A program made the translations under genes and the position numbers. A stretch of DNA of 64,000 bases from NCBI GenBank assembly GCA_026545765.1, contig CM048840.1, positions 88,564,877 to 88,628,876 of the forward strand, given 5' to 3'. The stretch comes from Plantago major. Lineage: Eukaryota; Streptophyta; Magnoliopsida; Lamiales; Plantaginaceae. Positions within the stretch are counted from its first letter, which is position 1, and each line of letters opens with the position of its first letter. Positions 45,735 through 57,792 of this stretch are shown here, in pieces. The notes beneath the pieces were generated by a model. That model worked only from the letters and a program-made list of their open reading frames with translations, ran no database searches and had not been told where the DNA came from.

Positions 45735-48700
45735 ATGGCACCAAAGAAGATGACCACCAAGAACCCTAAGGCCGCATCTTCTACTCCTGCTGAAAAGCAA
45801 GGAGGAAAAGAACTCAAGGTGTTGAATAAACGCCTTCTAGGAGAGTTTACCCCTTCTGACTGGAATCCAAGTCACAAGATGAATTGGGGAGCTTTTCTTG
45901 TGAATAAATATGTTTCTGCAGTCATTTCTTCAAAAGCAGATAGAAAACTGATATTGGGAATGTTGAAAAGTTCCCATATCTACAAGTTTCTGTGTCGCAC
46001 CCAAAGGATATCCACCTTTGGATGTGTTGGAGTTCTACAACAAATCCAAAATCTTCACAAAAGTTGTGAATGATGTAGAAGAGAAGTACATGCAGACTGA
46101 AGTTCAAGGACAAGAAATTGTCCTGCATCGCAAGACTTTCTGCAACTTATTCCGATTGAAAAATCGAGGAATAATCGACGACATCAACATCAGGGATGCC
46201 TCCATGATTCAAAGTGTTAAGGAACTATTTGAGGCAATCCAGATTGAAAATGCAAAGGGTTGCCCAACAAACTTTGTTCTGAAAGCCATCAGAACCAGTC
46301 ATCTCCAGAAACACTGGAGTACTTTGGCTCTCATTCTGGTCCGTTGCTTTGATGGCAACAAAGGTGGATTAGACCAGATAAGCATGGAGAGATGGATGAT
46401 GATGCATCTTCTGAATAAGAAGCATGAAGGGCAGGAAACCCACTTCAATTGGGGGAAGTACGCCTTCAACAAATTTCTTGGGCACATTGAGGAATTTGAG
46501 CCTAAAATCATCAATGGCCTTGCTGAGACAAAGGCCAATATGCATTTTGGTCTCAGAATTTGCTACATTCTGGAAACAATGGGAATAACTCTCGAGAAGA
46601 GACAAGAAATCCACCACCAACTCTCTTTTTAGACATGCCTTTGAAGAAAAGGAGAGAATTGCTGCTGAGAAAGCTCAGAAAGAGGCAGAAGAGCTTGAAG
46701 TTGCCCAGCAAGGTGAAGAGGTCTCTGAGCAAGCTCCTGCTCAACCTCCAGTTGCCAAGAGAAAGAGGACTCAAAGCAAGAAAGCCTCTAAGTCCCAAAG
46801 TGTACAAAAAGCACAACCTTCTGGAGACAAGATCTCATAAGATGTTGTTCGCCGTAAAGGCAACACCGTAAAGCCCCAAGAATTGAGGGACAGTTTGCTC
46901 GAAATCTCCAGAGATGATAGAAATATCATAGATGGGTCAGCTCCCAATCTGGACAGTGACTCTGATGATGATGTAGTACTTACACAAGTATTCAAAAAGT
47001 CCAGGATTGAGACCCATGGAGGAGCATCAAGCTCACCCCTCGAGAAGAAAGGAGCCCCTCATCCGGCAGGAAGAAGAAGGCCTGGATGAGGAAGATAGAG
47101 TGATGGAAGATGTTGACATTGCTTCCACATTCATAATGCCAGCACTTAATGTGGCTGAAGAAAACCCTGTTCTTGAACAGGTTCCTCAACCTTCTGAGAG
47201 AGCTCAACTCTCAGAAAGGGATCAAACTGGGATGGAGACTCAGAAAGATATGGTAGAGGAGACCAACAATGAGCAAAGAGAGGCTGTGGAAACTCCACTA
47301 GTCCAAGAGACCCAAACTCAGCCTGACTCTATTCAGGTAACAGAAGAAGTTTGTATCTAACTTGTCAACATTAAAATGTTAACTTGTTACTCAAAAGCTT
47401 CATTTGTTACATGCCAATTTGGAGACACAATTTCAGGGAGAAGAAAACTTGTCCACTCCCTTGAATCAAGAAGAGGTTACTCCAATCTCAGAACATCAAG
47501 AAGAGCCTGTTCCACAGGTAGTAAAGTTATCTCTGCACAAGAAATAACTAACTTAAATTTGCTCTAATCTTATGTTCTGATATTCTTAAATGTCTCTTAT
47601 TAGGATACAACTGAGAAAGTAGTGGAGTTGGAACCAACACCCCAACACCAAGAGTTTCCAGAGGCTGAAAAGCACTCTGAGGAAGTAGTTACTGAGCCTT
47701 CTGTTGAGAAGGTAAGTATCAGTAAACTTTCCTTAAGAAAATTTTGGTAAAATTCACTACTTAATCAATATGTTTGTTCTATCTTACAGGCTCAATCAGA
47801 AGAACACTTGGACGAAGAGAATGTGATCTTATCTCTTCCAAGAGAAACTAAAACTGCTGAACAAGCAGTATCTGAAGAAAAGGTTCCAGAAACCCCGAAG
47901 GTTTCTGAGAAAGATGCCACTGAGCTTCCTCACTTGGAAGTTCAATTAGAAAGAAAGGATGCTGAGGATCAGACTTCTCCTCACATCAAGGTATCTGAGG
48001 CCTCTGTGCCCAAACAAGCAGAAGTCCAAGCAAATGAGCCTAGTGTTTCTACGGTGTATGCTCGTAAAGCTTACTTTTGCACCAGATACTAACACAAGTA
48101 GTTTGAACAAAACTAACTTGATCCCTTTCTTTCAGGCTCAAAGTCTAGTGCCACTCAACTTACTCCAAGCCTTTAAGAAGCACACTCTCAAGAAACATCT
48201 AAAGTGCTTCAGACAATGGCAGAAACTCAGAAAGGCTGATCTTTCTGAAATTGCAAGAGTAATTGACATCCCAGAGAAAAGGGCCATAGCAATCAATCTG
48301 GAAGACCATATCCATGCTATGTTTCCCACAGAATCATATTCTTTTGCCACTCTGATGGATGATAACTTCTTAAATGAAGTAGCACAAAGACTCCTAGCAG
48401 ACTTTCAAGCTGTTGATGCTCAAACCCAAAGAGCAGATGGTGACCCATCCTGCCTTGCCCAGCAAGCTCACAACCTACCCTTCCGAAAGAAGAAGTAAAT
48501 GGGAGGATGATCACACTTCTAATGTGATCAACCTGGTTTCTGAAGATGAGGAGGAAACTGATGAGAATGACTACCAAGAACCTCCTTCTGAGCATCCAAG
48601 TCAAGAAGACAAGAAAAAGGATGATGATGATGATGATGATCAGAATGATGATCCCCAACCTGGAAACGGCGGGATTCAGAAAGTTAGCAAAGGAAGTGCA

Positions 48701-50736
48701 GAAAAGGCTACTCCTTCCAATGCTCAGAAAGCCCCATCATCATCACCACCAAAGTCTCATCAAAATACCCAACAGGCTGAACAAGACACAATTGAAGAAA
48801 TCACAGCCGCTGAGTTCAGGATTGAACAACTCAGAAAGGTGTTGGAAGAAGAAAAGAGAATCAGCATTGAGTGTCAAGCTCTTGTTGATGAAAAGGAGGC
48901 CAAAATCAAGAAGCTCAAAGAAGCTAATGCCAAGGAATTGGCACTCCTAGATGAGCAAAGAAATCTGAAGGATGCCATTGTTGTCACAGCTGCTGAGATA
49001 GATGCCATGGATGACAATGATGATGAAGAGCATGATGCTGAGGCTGCATCAGAAAGACCTTCTACATCTTCTCAGAAGGCCAGCACACTTGATGGAAACA
49101 GAAGAAGATTACCAATCTGCAAACAATCCAAGAAAAGGATTATGACAGTGATGCTGAAGAAAACCGAAACTTGATCACCCCTGAAGAAGATGAGAGGCTA
49201 ATCACTAAGGAAAAGCTAGCCCTTCTGGCTCCTCAAATTTTCTCTGCTCCAGGTGCTTCAAGAAGTGATGAGCACAGGTCAAGAACAGCTGTTTTCTTGG
49301 AACTAAGAGACAGACTTGTTGCTCAAGACAACCAAGTCCTACAGTCAGTCCCAGAAGAGATGAAAGATTTGGCTGCTGCATTGCTAAATAGAGCAACCAG
49401 CATAGCTCTCTCTCAGAAAGACTTAGCTCTGATCAGGGAAGAAGACTGCAACAATGCCAATCAAGCACTAGCAGATGCTACCTTTGCTACTCGACAAGCT
49501 GAGGCTATTCTAAATCCTCTTGAAGAGCTCAACAGAAAAGAGCAAGTGTTGGTTAGGCAAAACAAGGACATGAAAGAAGAAATCCAGGAATTGGTCAGGG
49601 TGCATAACAACCTCCAGAAGAACTTTGAATCACTCTCTGAAGCTTATGCTATCATGAGTCATCATTCATGACTAAGGGGAAGGAGATGCCTCGAAAGGCG
49701 GAGGAAGAAAAAAAACAATCAAATCTCCTCCTCAAGTCAACTAGTCATTAAGGACACCACGGAGACACCCTCTTGAAGAAGTTGTTCCAGATCAACCAAA
49801 TGAAAGCTGAGAAGTATGGTCACTAGGGTACCAAGTCCCTTAGGATCTCAGATGGGAACAACCAGAAAGCTTCTGAAGAAGAAAATCAAGAAGAAGGTGA
49901 GGTAAGAGGTCAAGAGAGCTGCAAGCCTCAAAAACTGGAACATCAATGATGATGATGAGGATGAATCTGATACAGATGAGCATCCACTTCACAAAAGAAG
50001 AAGGCAAGCAAGCCACTTACAACCTCCTCTGGCAAGAAGGCCATTAGCACTGTAACCCCTTCCGAAATACCAAGTCAATTCAAGGGACTTCCACCAAAGA
50101 CAATTTCAAGGCAGAAGAAAGAGTCACAGGATCTCTGACGAGAAGGCCACCTAATGTAAAGGCTAGAAGGGATATTCGGTTTGGCGAGCAAACAAAGAAA
50201 CTCATCAAGAAAAGCCAACCGATGCCCACATTGAGTATGTGAAGACCAAGAATGAAGAGTCTTCATATAGGTGCATTCGAACAAGAAAGAGTATTGGATT
50301 CGAATCGCAACATCTACTTGTCAATGATAAATTTCCAACTCCTATCTTCAACCAGATCCTAAAATGGAGTGAAGGCAAGCCAAAGTTGCTAAAACATGAG
50401 CACCTTCATGCCTGGCTAAACTTTGAGGTTGAAAAGAGAAATGATGCCAGAAAGATGGACCTTTCTTTTCCTTGTCCTTACCCCAAGCCAGAAGATGTGC
50501 ACAAGACAAGAAAACTGGATGGTAGCTACAGCAAGCAGAACAAGCTAGGTGTTCATCCCTATGAGTCATTCTACATGACAAAGGATGAATATCTGGATGA
50601 TATTCACTATCTGGAAGAAATTTACAAGTATTTCAACCTATCTGAGCTGCAAGTAGACCATGCCCGGTGCAGGGGAAAATACTCGGGTCAAACACTTTCT
50701 GAAGAAAAACTACAATCTTGGCAAGAGTTACCATGA
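45735..50736 (+). pseudogene. Long post-pol region of the Sirevirus-like element
   Basis: About 5 kb of mostly open, highly charged sequence between pol and the 3' LTR, the position of the extra (env-like) gene of Sireviruses. It begins MAPKKMTTKNPKAASSTPAE. The following 45.9-46.6 kb part resembles, from memory, the plant transposon proteins found in this position. Later parts are Glu/Lys/Gln-rich with coiled-coil character and acidic runs near 48620. Short intron-like segments with GT...AG ends and T-rich tails occur at about 47.3-48.15 kb. No membrane segment typical of an envelope protein was noticed. The region is broken in several places and its function is unknown. Confidence 0.6.
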
Positions 50737-51249
50737 AATTTGTATCTTATCCAGAAAGACAGAACTTTCTGTCAGAAGGATACTTTATGACTATGTCCAA
50801 GAATGCAGAAAAGTGGATGATTATGTCAACTGATCCAGAAAGGGTGCTAAAGAACTTGAGGTTTCTGAACCTAAGTTATTTTTGAAGACTTCAAGACTAG
50901 TATCTTAGAATGTTTACTTGGAGCTTGGACTCTCCTGTTCTTCTAATTTACTTAGTATGTTTTGTTACTTTTTGTAATCTTGCTGATTGTTTCTGAATTT
51001 CTCTATCTGTAAAAGTTGCATCTCACTCTGTAAACTGTACCTATCTGAAGATCATACTCTCAGATACATTTTAATAGATGACAACTTATCAGCAAAGGTC
51101 ACTTCTTGTGATTTGGTTGATGTTTACTTTCTGCACTTAATTCAACTAAAATTGAATATCATTTGAAATGATTAATTGGTGGATTATTTTCTCTTCCAGG
51201 ATTACAAATTTGTAATAGGACTTTAAAATATAGTCATGGATGACTGATC

Positions 51250-51262
51250 AAAAAGGAGGAAA
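51250..51262 (+). promoter_or_regulatory. Polypurine tract
   Basis: AAAAAGGAGGAAA immediately before the 3' LTR, the primer site for plus-strand synthesis in LTR elements. Confidence 0.85.
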
Positions 51263-51264
51263 TT

Positions 51265-52698
51265 TGTTAGGAATATCTGTTAGTATTTTGATCTTTCATC
51301 ACATGTTCTTATCTTTGCCAGAAAGGTGATTAAGTACTCTTAGTTCACTTGAACATTGTAAAAGAGGAAATCACTGAGTATGATTAGTCTAGTAAATCTT
51401 GTTTTAGGATTATAGGTCTCTGAATGTAATTTTTATTTCCAAGAAGACCATGAAGATCAATCCTAGCAATGGAGCTTTTCTGAAGATTACAAGACCGGAG
51501 ATTGCACAAGATTTATGAAGACACCAAGGTTTAGTCTCACTCGGAAAGACTATGTCCTTAATCATTTCTTGAGTGCATTTAGTTACTTTTGAAACATGAT
51601 TCTGGAACATATGATATCATGAGTATGGAGCATGCAAGCCATCAGAAAGGCTAATGTATCCGTTGAAGACTACAGGACAAGAAATAGTATATATGCATTA
51701 ATTGCATCGGCAGAAAAGCCGCTAAAGCACAGTCCTCTCTGAGATATGATACAAGGACTTCTGAGTACTCATTTCAAGATAAGTATAGACTGAATTTGAA
51801 TTGTGTCTAACGGATAACATCCCAACGACTCTCCAATTCATCTATAAATATCACACACTTAGATGCTGAGAAATACGACCAAAGAACGATCTAGCTTGCA
51901 AACTTACAATCTAGCAAAGTATTCTCTCAAGCACTCTACTACCCTTTCTGAAAGCTTTCTGTTGCTTGAAGAATCACTAGTAGTTCCAAGTTGTCTAGAA
52001 CCTTAACAAGAGATTGTTATTCGTGAAAGAGTTGAACTATCAGGTAACCTTTCTGAAGCTCATTCTCCAGAACGGACATCAATTACTTGGGTCAGTAAAG
52101 AGCAGATTGCCATACACTGAACAAGTGTATTAAGTAGTCTTGTTCTATTAGGCTCTCTGGAAACATAACTGAAAAGTTATACAAGAAGCCTCTCTGACAA
52201 ACCTTATAACCAACACCATCAAGGCGTGGAGTAGAGGAAGTACTTGATTTGGGAAATCAGGGAATAACTCCAAGGTTATCTGAGTAGAGGAAGTACTTAG
52301 CTCTAGGAGCTGGAGAATAACTCAGGGGGAACATTTGGTTGGGAACCATTTGTTTAGGAATCTTAGAATAGGATTGTTGTAAGCTGAACTCAATTATCTG
52401 TTCTAGTGAATTCTAGGTCTCAGAAAGACCGAAGTGGAATTGTTGGAGGATTACGCCACCTCCAGATACCACTATACTTGCTGTGTTATTTACCTTTCTG
52501 CATTTATCTTTCAGCAAAGCACACACACATACCTTTTGTTTCTGCACTTACCTATCTTAAAGTCTTCCGCGCTCTGAATTTAAGTATCAGAAACCCCCCA
52601 AGTTTCTGAGAAACTGTGTTTATCGATAAAAGTTTTAAAAGACTATTCACCCCCCCCCCCCCCTCTAGTCTTTCACTTTGCCGTTGTCTGGACCAACA
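51265..52698 (+). repeat. 3' LTR of the Sirevirus-like element
   Basis: Begins TGTTAGGAATATC and ends GGACCAACA, almost identical to 39375-40804. The small open frame at 52406-52609 is the same LTR sequence as 40515-40718 and is not a gene. Confidence 0.92.
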
Positions 52699-52703
52699 AA
52701 AAG

Positions 52704-54003
52704 GGAACACTCAGCTCTTTTGCTATCTGTGGACCCCTGTCAGATGCTCTTGTAGGTGAAAAAGGAAACAACTTGAACTGGGACCTAGCTCTCTTGTCAG
52801 AGAATCTTCGCAACATGTTGTTACTGACATATTCTTAAATCACTCCTTTAATGGAGAAGAGAGAGTTCGACCACTGTGGAAACCTATTGCTAATGGGTTG
52901 TTCTCTATCAAAACTGCTTGGGATCTTTTGCGAACAAAAAGTTTGTCAAAGACAATTCTAGAGATGAGTTGGAATCATAGATTTCCAACTACTATATCTC
53001 TTTTTTGGTGGAAAGCTTTACATGAATGGATTCCAGTGGAAGAAGAAATGAGAAGGAAAGGCGTTGTCCTTGCTTCCAAGTACCAGTGTTGCAGAGCCAG
53101 TGAAACTATTCAACATGTAATGACAGCAAATGATGAAGTACAATGCGTCTAGGATTGGTTCTCACTTGTTTCAAGTCAACATTTTTGAAAGTGACAATTG
53201 CTAACCGAGATTCAAACATTGGATCCATTCCTCACAAAAAGTGCAATAAGGCCATATTCGAGTATTGATCCCCATGTTGATAGGTTGGGCAGCTTGGTCA
53301 GCCAGGAATGAGAACAAATTCAATAACACCCCTATCAAGTCTGAAAGTATGATACAAAAAATCCTTAATCTCATTTCTTTGAGCCACTCAGGTAAACCAT
53401 TCCTAGCTAGTATGTGGGATGGGGACGTGCAGATAGCACACTTGTGGAATTTGTCCTTTGCTGATCCACTTCCCAAAGGAATAATCGCAGTAACCTGGTC
53501 CAAACCACCTGAGAACTTTTCAAACTGAATAGTGATGGAGCCTTTAACCATGGTTCTAAATTAGCTGCAGCAGGTGGATTAATAAGGGATGCTAATGGGA
53601 GAATTCTAGTTGCTTACCATAAATTTATAGGTCCATCTTCTATTTTGCAGGCTGAGCTCTATGGTATATGGAAGGGACTAGAACATTGCCTAAACTTCAA
53701 CTTTAGACAGGTGTTGGTGGAGTCTGACTCAAAGACAGCCATTTGCCTTATCAAGCAATCGAAGCGACTGTGGAAATGGAACTTGATTAACTTACTCTCC
53801 AAAATCAAGGCACTAGCTCTTGTTTTAAATGTTAGTTTTTCTCACTTGTACAGGGAAGGTAATAGTGCTGCTGATTGGCTGGCAAATGAGGCTCTGAAGA
53901 AAAGATCCACAAAAGTCTATAGTCCTGGTGAGGTCCCCATTCCAGTAAGACAAATTGCTTACTCTGACAAGGATGGCATCCCATATCTAAGAACTTGTAA
54001 ATG
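52704..54003 (+). pseudogene. LINE ORF2 continued: zf-RVT and RNase H-like region
   Basis: After the Sirevirus-like insertion the LINE resumes. FSIKTAWDLLRTKSLSKTIL, ISLFWWKALHEWIPVEEEM and a Cys-containing stretch up to about 53130 are the zinc-binding region. From about 53526 (LNSDGAFNHGSKLAAAGGLI, then LQAELYGIWKGLEHCL, VESDSKTAICLI and YREGNSAADWLANEAL) comes an RNase H-like domain with its Asp and Glu residues in place, ending at TGA near 54003. A stop and frame changes lie between the two parts. This is the C-terminal end of the plant L1-like ORF2. Confidence 0.85.
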
Positions 54004-54187
54004 ATTGCTAAATCTTTTGGTGTTTTCTATTGGCCTTCTGGTTGCGGTTTTTATAGCGTTGCTAGGGTAGATGATGTTGTTTCTTTTCCTGGGCTGTGGT
54101 GCTTCTCTAGTCTTGGTTCTTTACTAGCTTTGGCTCTAGTAGCTTTTATTTTTAGTTGTTAAAAAAAGAAAAATCAGAAGGATGCTG

Positions 54188-54257
<70 letters not shown>

Positions 54258-55610
54258 ACTAAAAAGAGGTAAAAAAATGAAAAAAATGACCCAATTTCCC
54301 TTTGTAGTGGTTGGTCTGTGGTTGCTCTATTGTTGATCCTGATGTCTCAATTTGCTTGGACTGGTAGGCTATCTCTTTTAGCTGATGGAGGTTTGTTTTG
54401 GTTTAGAGTTACAGTAGTAGTAGTACTTTGTGTAGGTTTTTTACTTGCATGGGCTGCTTCTCTCTACTTCTTGCACTCTAGTGGCGCCTCCTGGTTGTGG
54501 TTTTATGGCGCTACTTTGGATGTGTTATTCTTGATATTGTTTGTTAGGCTAGGTCCTCTTTTGACCTTTGTCTCTCTTCTATTTATTCAGTTTCAAAATA
54601 GAAAAGATTTAAAAGAAGCTGACTGCAGAGAAAAAATATTACAGTAAAAAAAAAAAAGAAGCTTCTCAGATGATTGGGCTGCAAAGAAAAAATATACAGT
54701 CTAAAAAGAGATAAAAAACAGAATATAAAGATCCGTGTTCTTGTTGTTGTCCCTATGGATTTTGGCATACTGGTGTTAACACCCTGAGTTGGTGTCCTGC
54801 TTTATTTGTTCTTCTTCCATTTTGGAGCTTTCTGGGTGGGTTCATTTCTTTTGCATGTAGTTTCTCACCTCTTTGGAAGCAAGGTGATTACTACTCTTCT
54901 TTAAGAGCATTGGGATTTTGGGGTAGTTTAGTTGATGTTGATAATATTAGCTATAACTTAGTTTTGGGAGAGGAGCTTCCCCTCTCTTGCACTAGAATAG
55001 GTGCTGATTCTGGCAAGTCTATATGGCTTTTCCCCATCTCTTGTGCATACACCTCTGTTTCTTACACACTACTTGCCTATGTTTTGGTCCACAGGAGTTT
55101 TTGTTTTGGTACTTGATGCTGGAACAGGTTAGAAGGTTCCCTGCTGAGTGGATTTACAAACTCTTGGAATCTCGAAGTAGTATGATACTTCACTGGCAGT
55201 TGTGCAGTCTGGAGAGAACTAGAGGACTTTTTGTGCAGTAAAGGTTTGGAGGAGTGGAGCTATGTTGACATCTTTAGTACATGGCAAGAGGCGCATTACA
55301 CATATGTCGATGGAACGAAGGCAGACGCATCGTTACTGTGCTACGCCCAAGGAAATGAAGAAAAAAATTGTTAGATGTTTACAAATCTTAGCTTTACACT
55401 GTTGCTTATTTTGTCAAACTCATACAAACCTCCATAAGTAGTAGTTTTGTTATGTAATTACTAGGTTGTATTACTGGTTGTGGTTTAGTTGCTAGAAGTT
55501 TTAGAGCATAATGTGTTTGCTCTTTGGTATCCTTGTTATTTGTTGTACTAGGGTGCTATCTACCCGTTTGGTTATCTATATAGGAGCTTGACTCCACCTT
55601 TATCTAAAAA
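54004..55610 (+). other. LINE 3' region with TA microsatellite and A-rich runs
   Basis: No coding sequence. A TA microsatellite lies at about 54190-54255. Several A-rich runs (near 54156, 54267, 54644 and 54712) may be old internal poly(A) tracts. The end is CTAAAAAAGAAAAA at about 55600-55613, where upstream region U2 resumes. Confidence 0.65.
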
Positions 55611-55611
55611 A

Positions 55612-56627
55612 GAAAAATTCAACATGGACGAACTAACCATAATACAAGATAATATGATAAAAGATTATTATAATTAGTAGATGTGCCCATGTGGCCACCA
55701 TGCTACTATTCCTATCCAGGAGGGCCCAAAAGCAAGAGTTGGATTACATATTCTTTAGGCGATATTAAAGGTAATTTTTTTATTTTCGAAACAATGTATC
55801 ACAGAGCACTAGATACTCCCATTAACTACAAAATCTTTCCATCTCACCCCGTAACCCACACAAGCAAAACTCGTCCACATTTTCTTTATGGGTGGTCGCT
55901 CTGGTTCAGCCTGATCAAGTGCTACATAGTATAAGAGTACTAATTGAAGTATGAATGTAAAGAAATTAATCAAGAATCATGAGTCCGTGACTGCCAGACC
56001 TCTCTAATTGGGTAGGACCCAACCCGAACCCGTTAAAATCCGACAATTTTCATAACGCACGAGTACGTTCTACACACGTACCTGCTCAAAACTGACCCAC
56101 TCTAAGAACCGATCGGGACACAACACGTATAAGGAACCTGACCCGACCGAAATTCAACACATACCAAAAGTTGACTCCGACCCGACCCAAAATTCAACTC
56201 GGATTCAAATTTTATCCCTGACTAAACTCACCCAGTCCGGCCCATCGAGAACCAGTACCATGAATATATATTGGTAAAATGCTTCTAGCAATAATATTCA
56301 ATGTATGGAATTTAAAATATATTCTAGTTTCAAAAATAGGTGCTTGCCTTTGGTCAAAACAAATACAAAATACTACTATATACTAGTAGAATGGACATGT
56401 TTTCAAAGATTCTTCTTTAGGAGTTCGTTCGTTCGCAGAAACTACCAAAATTCAATAAATGCCCCCCAAAACGTATGTATAAAAAGCACATCGCTTGCAC
56501 AAGAAATATTCACAGCAGTCCATTGTTCACACACTTGACACTACAAAACTAAGAACAGCAAAAAAAACACTCTGCAGCTTGTGAATCCATAAATACACAA
56601 GATCGATCGAGATTACATATACATAAG
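55612..56627 (+). promoter_or_regulatory. Upstream region of copy B (rest of U2)
   Basis: Collinear with U1 (32190-33095) and U3 (about 59698-60644): ATAATACAAGATAATATG, TTTCTTTATGGGTGGTCGCT, GTGAGTCCGTGA-type and AATATATATTGGTAAAATGC motifs. A TATAAAA box at 56478-56484 lies about 145 bases before the start codon. The final 330 bases are almost identical to the upstream region of copy C. Confidence 0.75.
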
Positions 56628-57734
56628 ATGGATTCCAAGTCTTCTAACAAATATAAGATATACTTGGCTGTCATTGTACTTCAATTCGGTTTCGCCGGTT
56701 TTGCCATAGTTGCCAAGTATGCTCTCAACGGAGGAACCAGTCACTACACATTTGCTGTCTATAGAAATGCAATTGCAGCAGCTGTTTTTGCTCCGTTCGC
56801 CATTCTTTTTGAAAGGTACATATGTTACTATATATCATGATCTTCTTCATATTTACTTGATCTTTTTGTCAAAATTCAATATATATTTCGATAGATGCTA
56901 ATTAATACTTATAATCTTGTGCGTCAACAGGAAAACTAGGCCAAAGATGACATGGAACGTTTTCTTGAGGATCATTGTTCTTGGCTTGTTAGAGTAAGTG
57001 ATCATATATATGCATTGAAGCTGATCACATTTGTCGTATATATATTTTTCTTTAATTCAATTCAATTTGAAAACATGAACTAATAAAAGTACTTTGTACA
57101 GTCCTGTTTTAGGCCAAAACTTATTCTACGCGGGAATGAATCAAACAACTGCAACTTTCACATCTGCAATGTCAAATGTTCTTCCGCCTTGACATTTATC
57201 ATGGCTTGGATATTGAGGTATGGATATATATAACTTAAAATATTGATTACAATATGTAAACACAAATTATATAGTTGTTATAACAATGCATTTTAATAAT
57301 TAAACTGTTAATTCGCTCGCAGGGTTGAGAAAGTAAACATTAAAAAGATGCACAGCCAAGCAAAGATATTAGGGACTATTGTAACAGTTGGAGGAGCCAT
57401 GATCATGACACTCGTTGCCGGTCCTGTATTAGGATTGCCATGGACCCAACATGATTCTGTCGATATCAATTCTCCTTCTGCTAGCCCTGCTGGCCCTGCT
57501 CAAAATCCTGTTAGAGGAGCTCTCATGATCGCTGCTGGAAACTTCGGTTATGCTCTCTTTTACATTCTCCAGGCCGTCACATTAAAGACATATCCTGCTG
57601 GACTCTCACTAACGTCCATGATTTGCGCGTCTGGAGCGTTGCAAGGGACTATCCTAACTTTCATAGTTGAGAGAGGCAATGTCGGTATCTGGGCCATAGG
57701 ATGGAACGCTGAGCTTTTGGCTTATGCATATGGG
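56628..57734 (+). pseudogene. WAT1-related transporter, copy B (frameshifted, 3' exons lost)
   Basis: Exons 56628-56815, 56931-56993, 57102-57217 and 57323-57734 match the first four exons of the intact copy almost base for base, introns included. Exon 3 is one base shorter: CTTCCGCCTTGA where copy C has CTTCCGGCCTTGA. This shifts the frame and gives an immediate TGA after about 110 codons. The fourth intron matches copy C up to about 57792 and then changes to unrelated sequence, so the last two exons are absent. The promoter with its TATA box is kept. A transcript could still be made, but only the first third of the protein, with about three membrane segments. It is a recent duplicate that has been disabled. 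Confidence 0.93.
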
Positions 57735-57792
57735 GTAAGTAAAGTTTTTAAATCCTAGCTACTATATCTCTAGTCAATCATAATGTTAATCT

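Larger units (their letters stand above)
39375..52698 (+). mobile_element. Copia superfamily, Sirevirus-like LTR retrotransposon
   Basis: A 13.3-kb element with two LTRs of 1430 and 1434 bp, the 5-bp duplication AAAAG (39370-39374 and 52699-52703), a Met-tRNA primer site and a polypurine tract. Parts in order: Gag-like region with zinc knuckle, protease-like and reverse transcriptase/RNase H parts of pol, and a long post-pol region, an arrangement known from Sireviruses. The LTRs differ at only about 18 positions by eye (about 1.3%), which suggests insertion within roughly the last one to two million years. The coding regions are nonetheless broken in some ten to twenty places and not every pol part is recognisable. 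It lies inside the older LINE. Confidence 0.9.
34999..55610 (+). mobile_element. LINE (L1-like), 5'-truncated, split by two LTR insertions
   Basis: LINE sequence runs 34999-38019, 39194-39374 and 52699-about 55610; the gaps are solo LTR 2 and a Sirevirus-like element. Parts in order: C-terminal piece of ORF1, an apurinic-type endonuclease, reverse transcriptase, zinc-binding zf-RVT region, RNase H-like domain, and a long 3' region ending in CTAAAAAAGAAAAA. The flanks join as one upstream region when compared with U1 and U3, which fixes the borders to within a few bases. I found no clear target duplication; a few bases of target may be deleted. ORF2 has several stops and frameshifts, so it is dead. 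Confidence 0.85.

Noticed and set aside
45735-50736. Retroviral envelope gene
   Set aside because: The position fits an env-like gene, but I noticed no signal peptide or membrane segment and the sequence is charged and coiled-coil-like.
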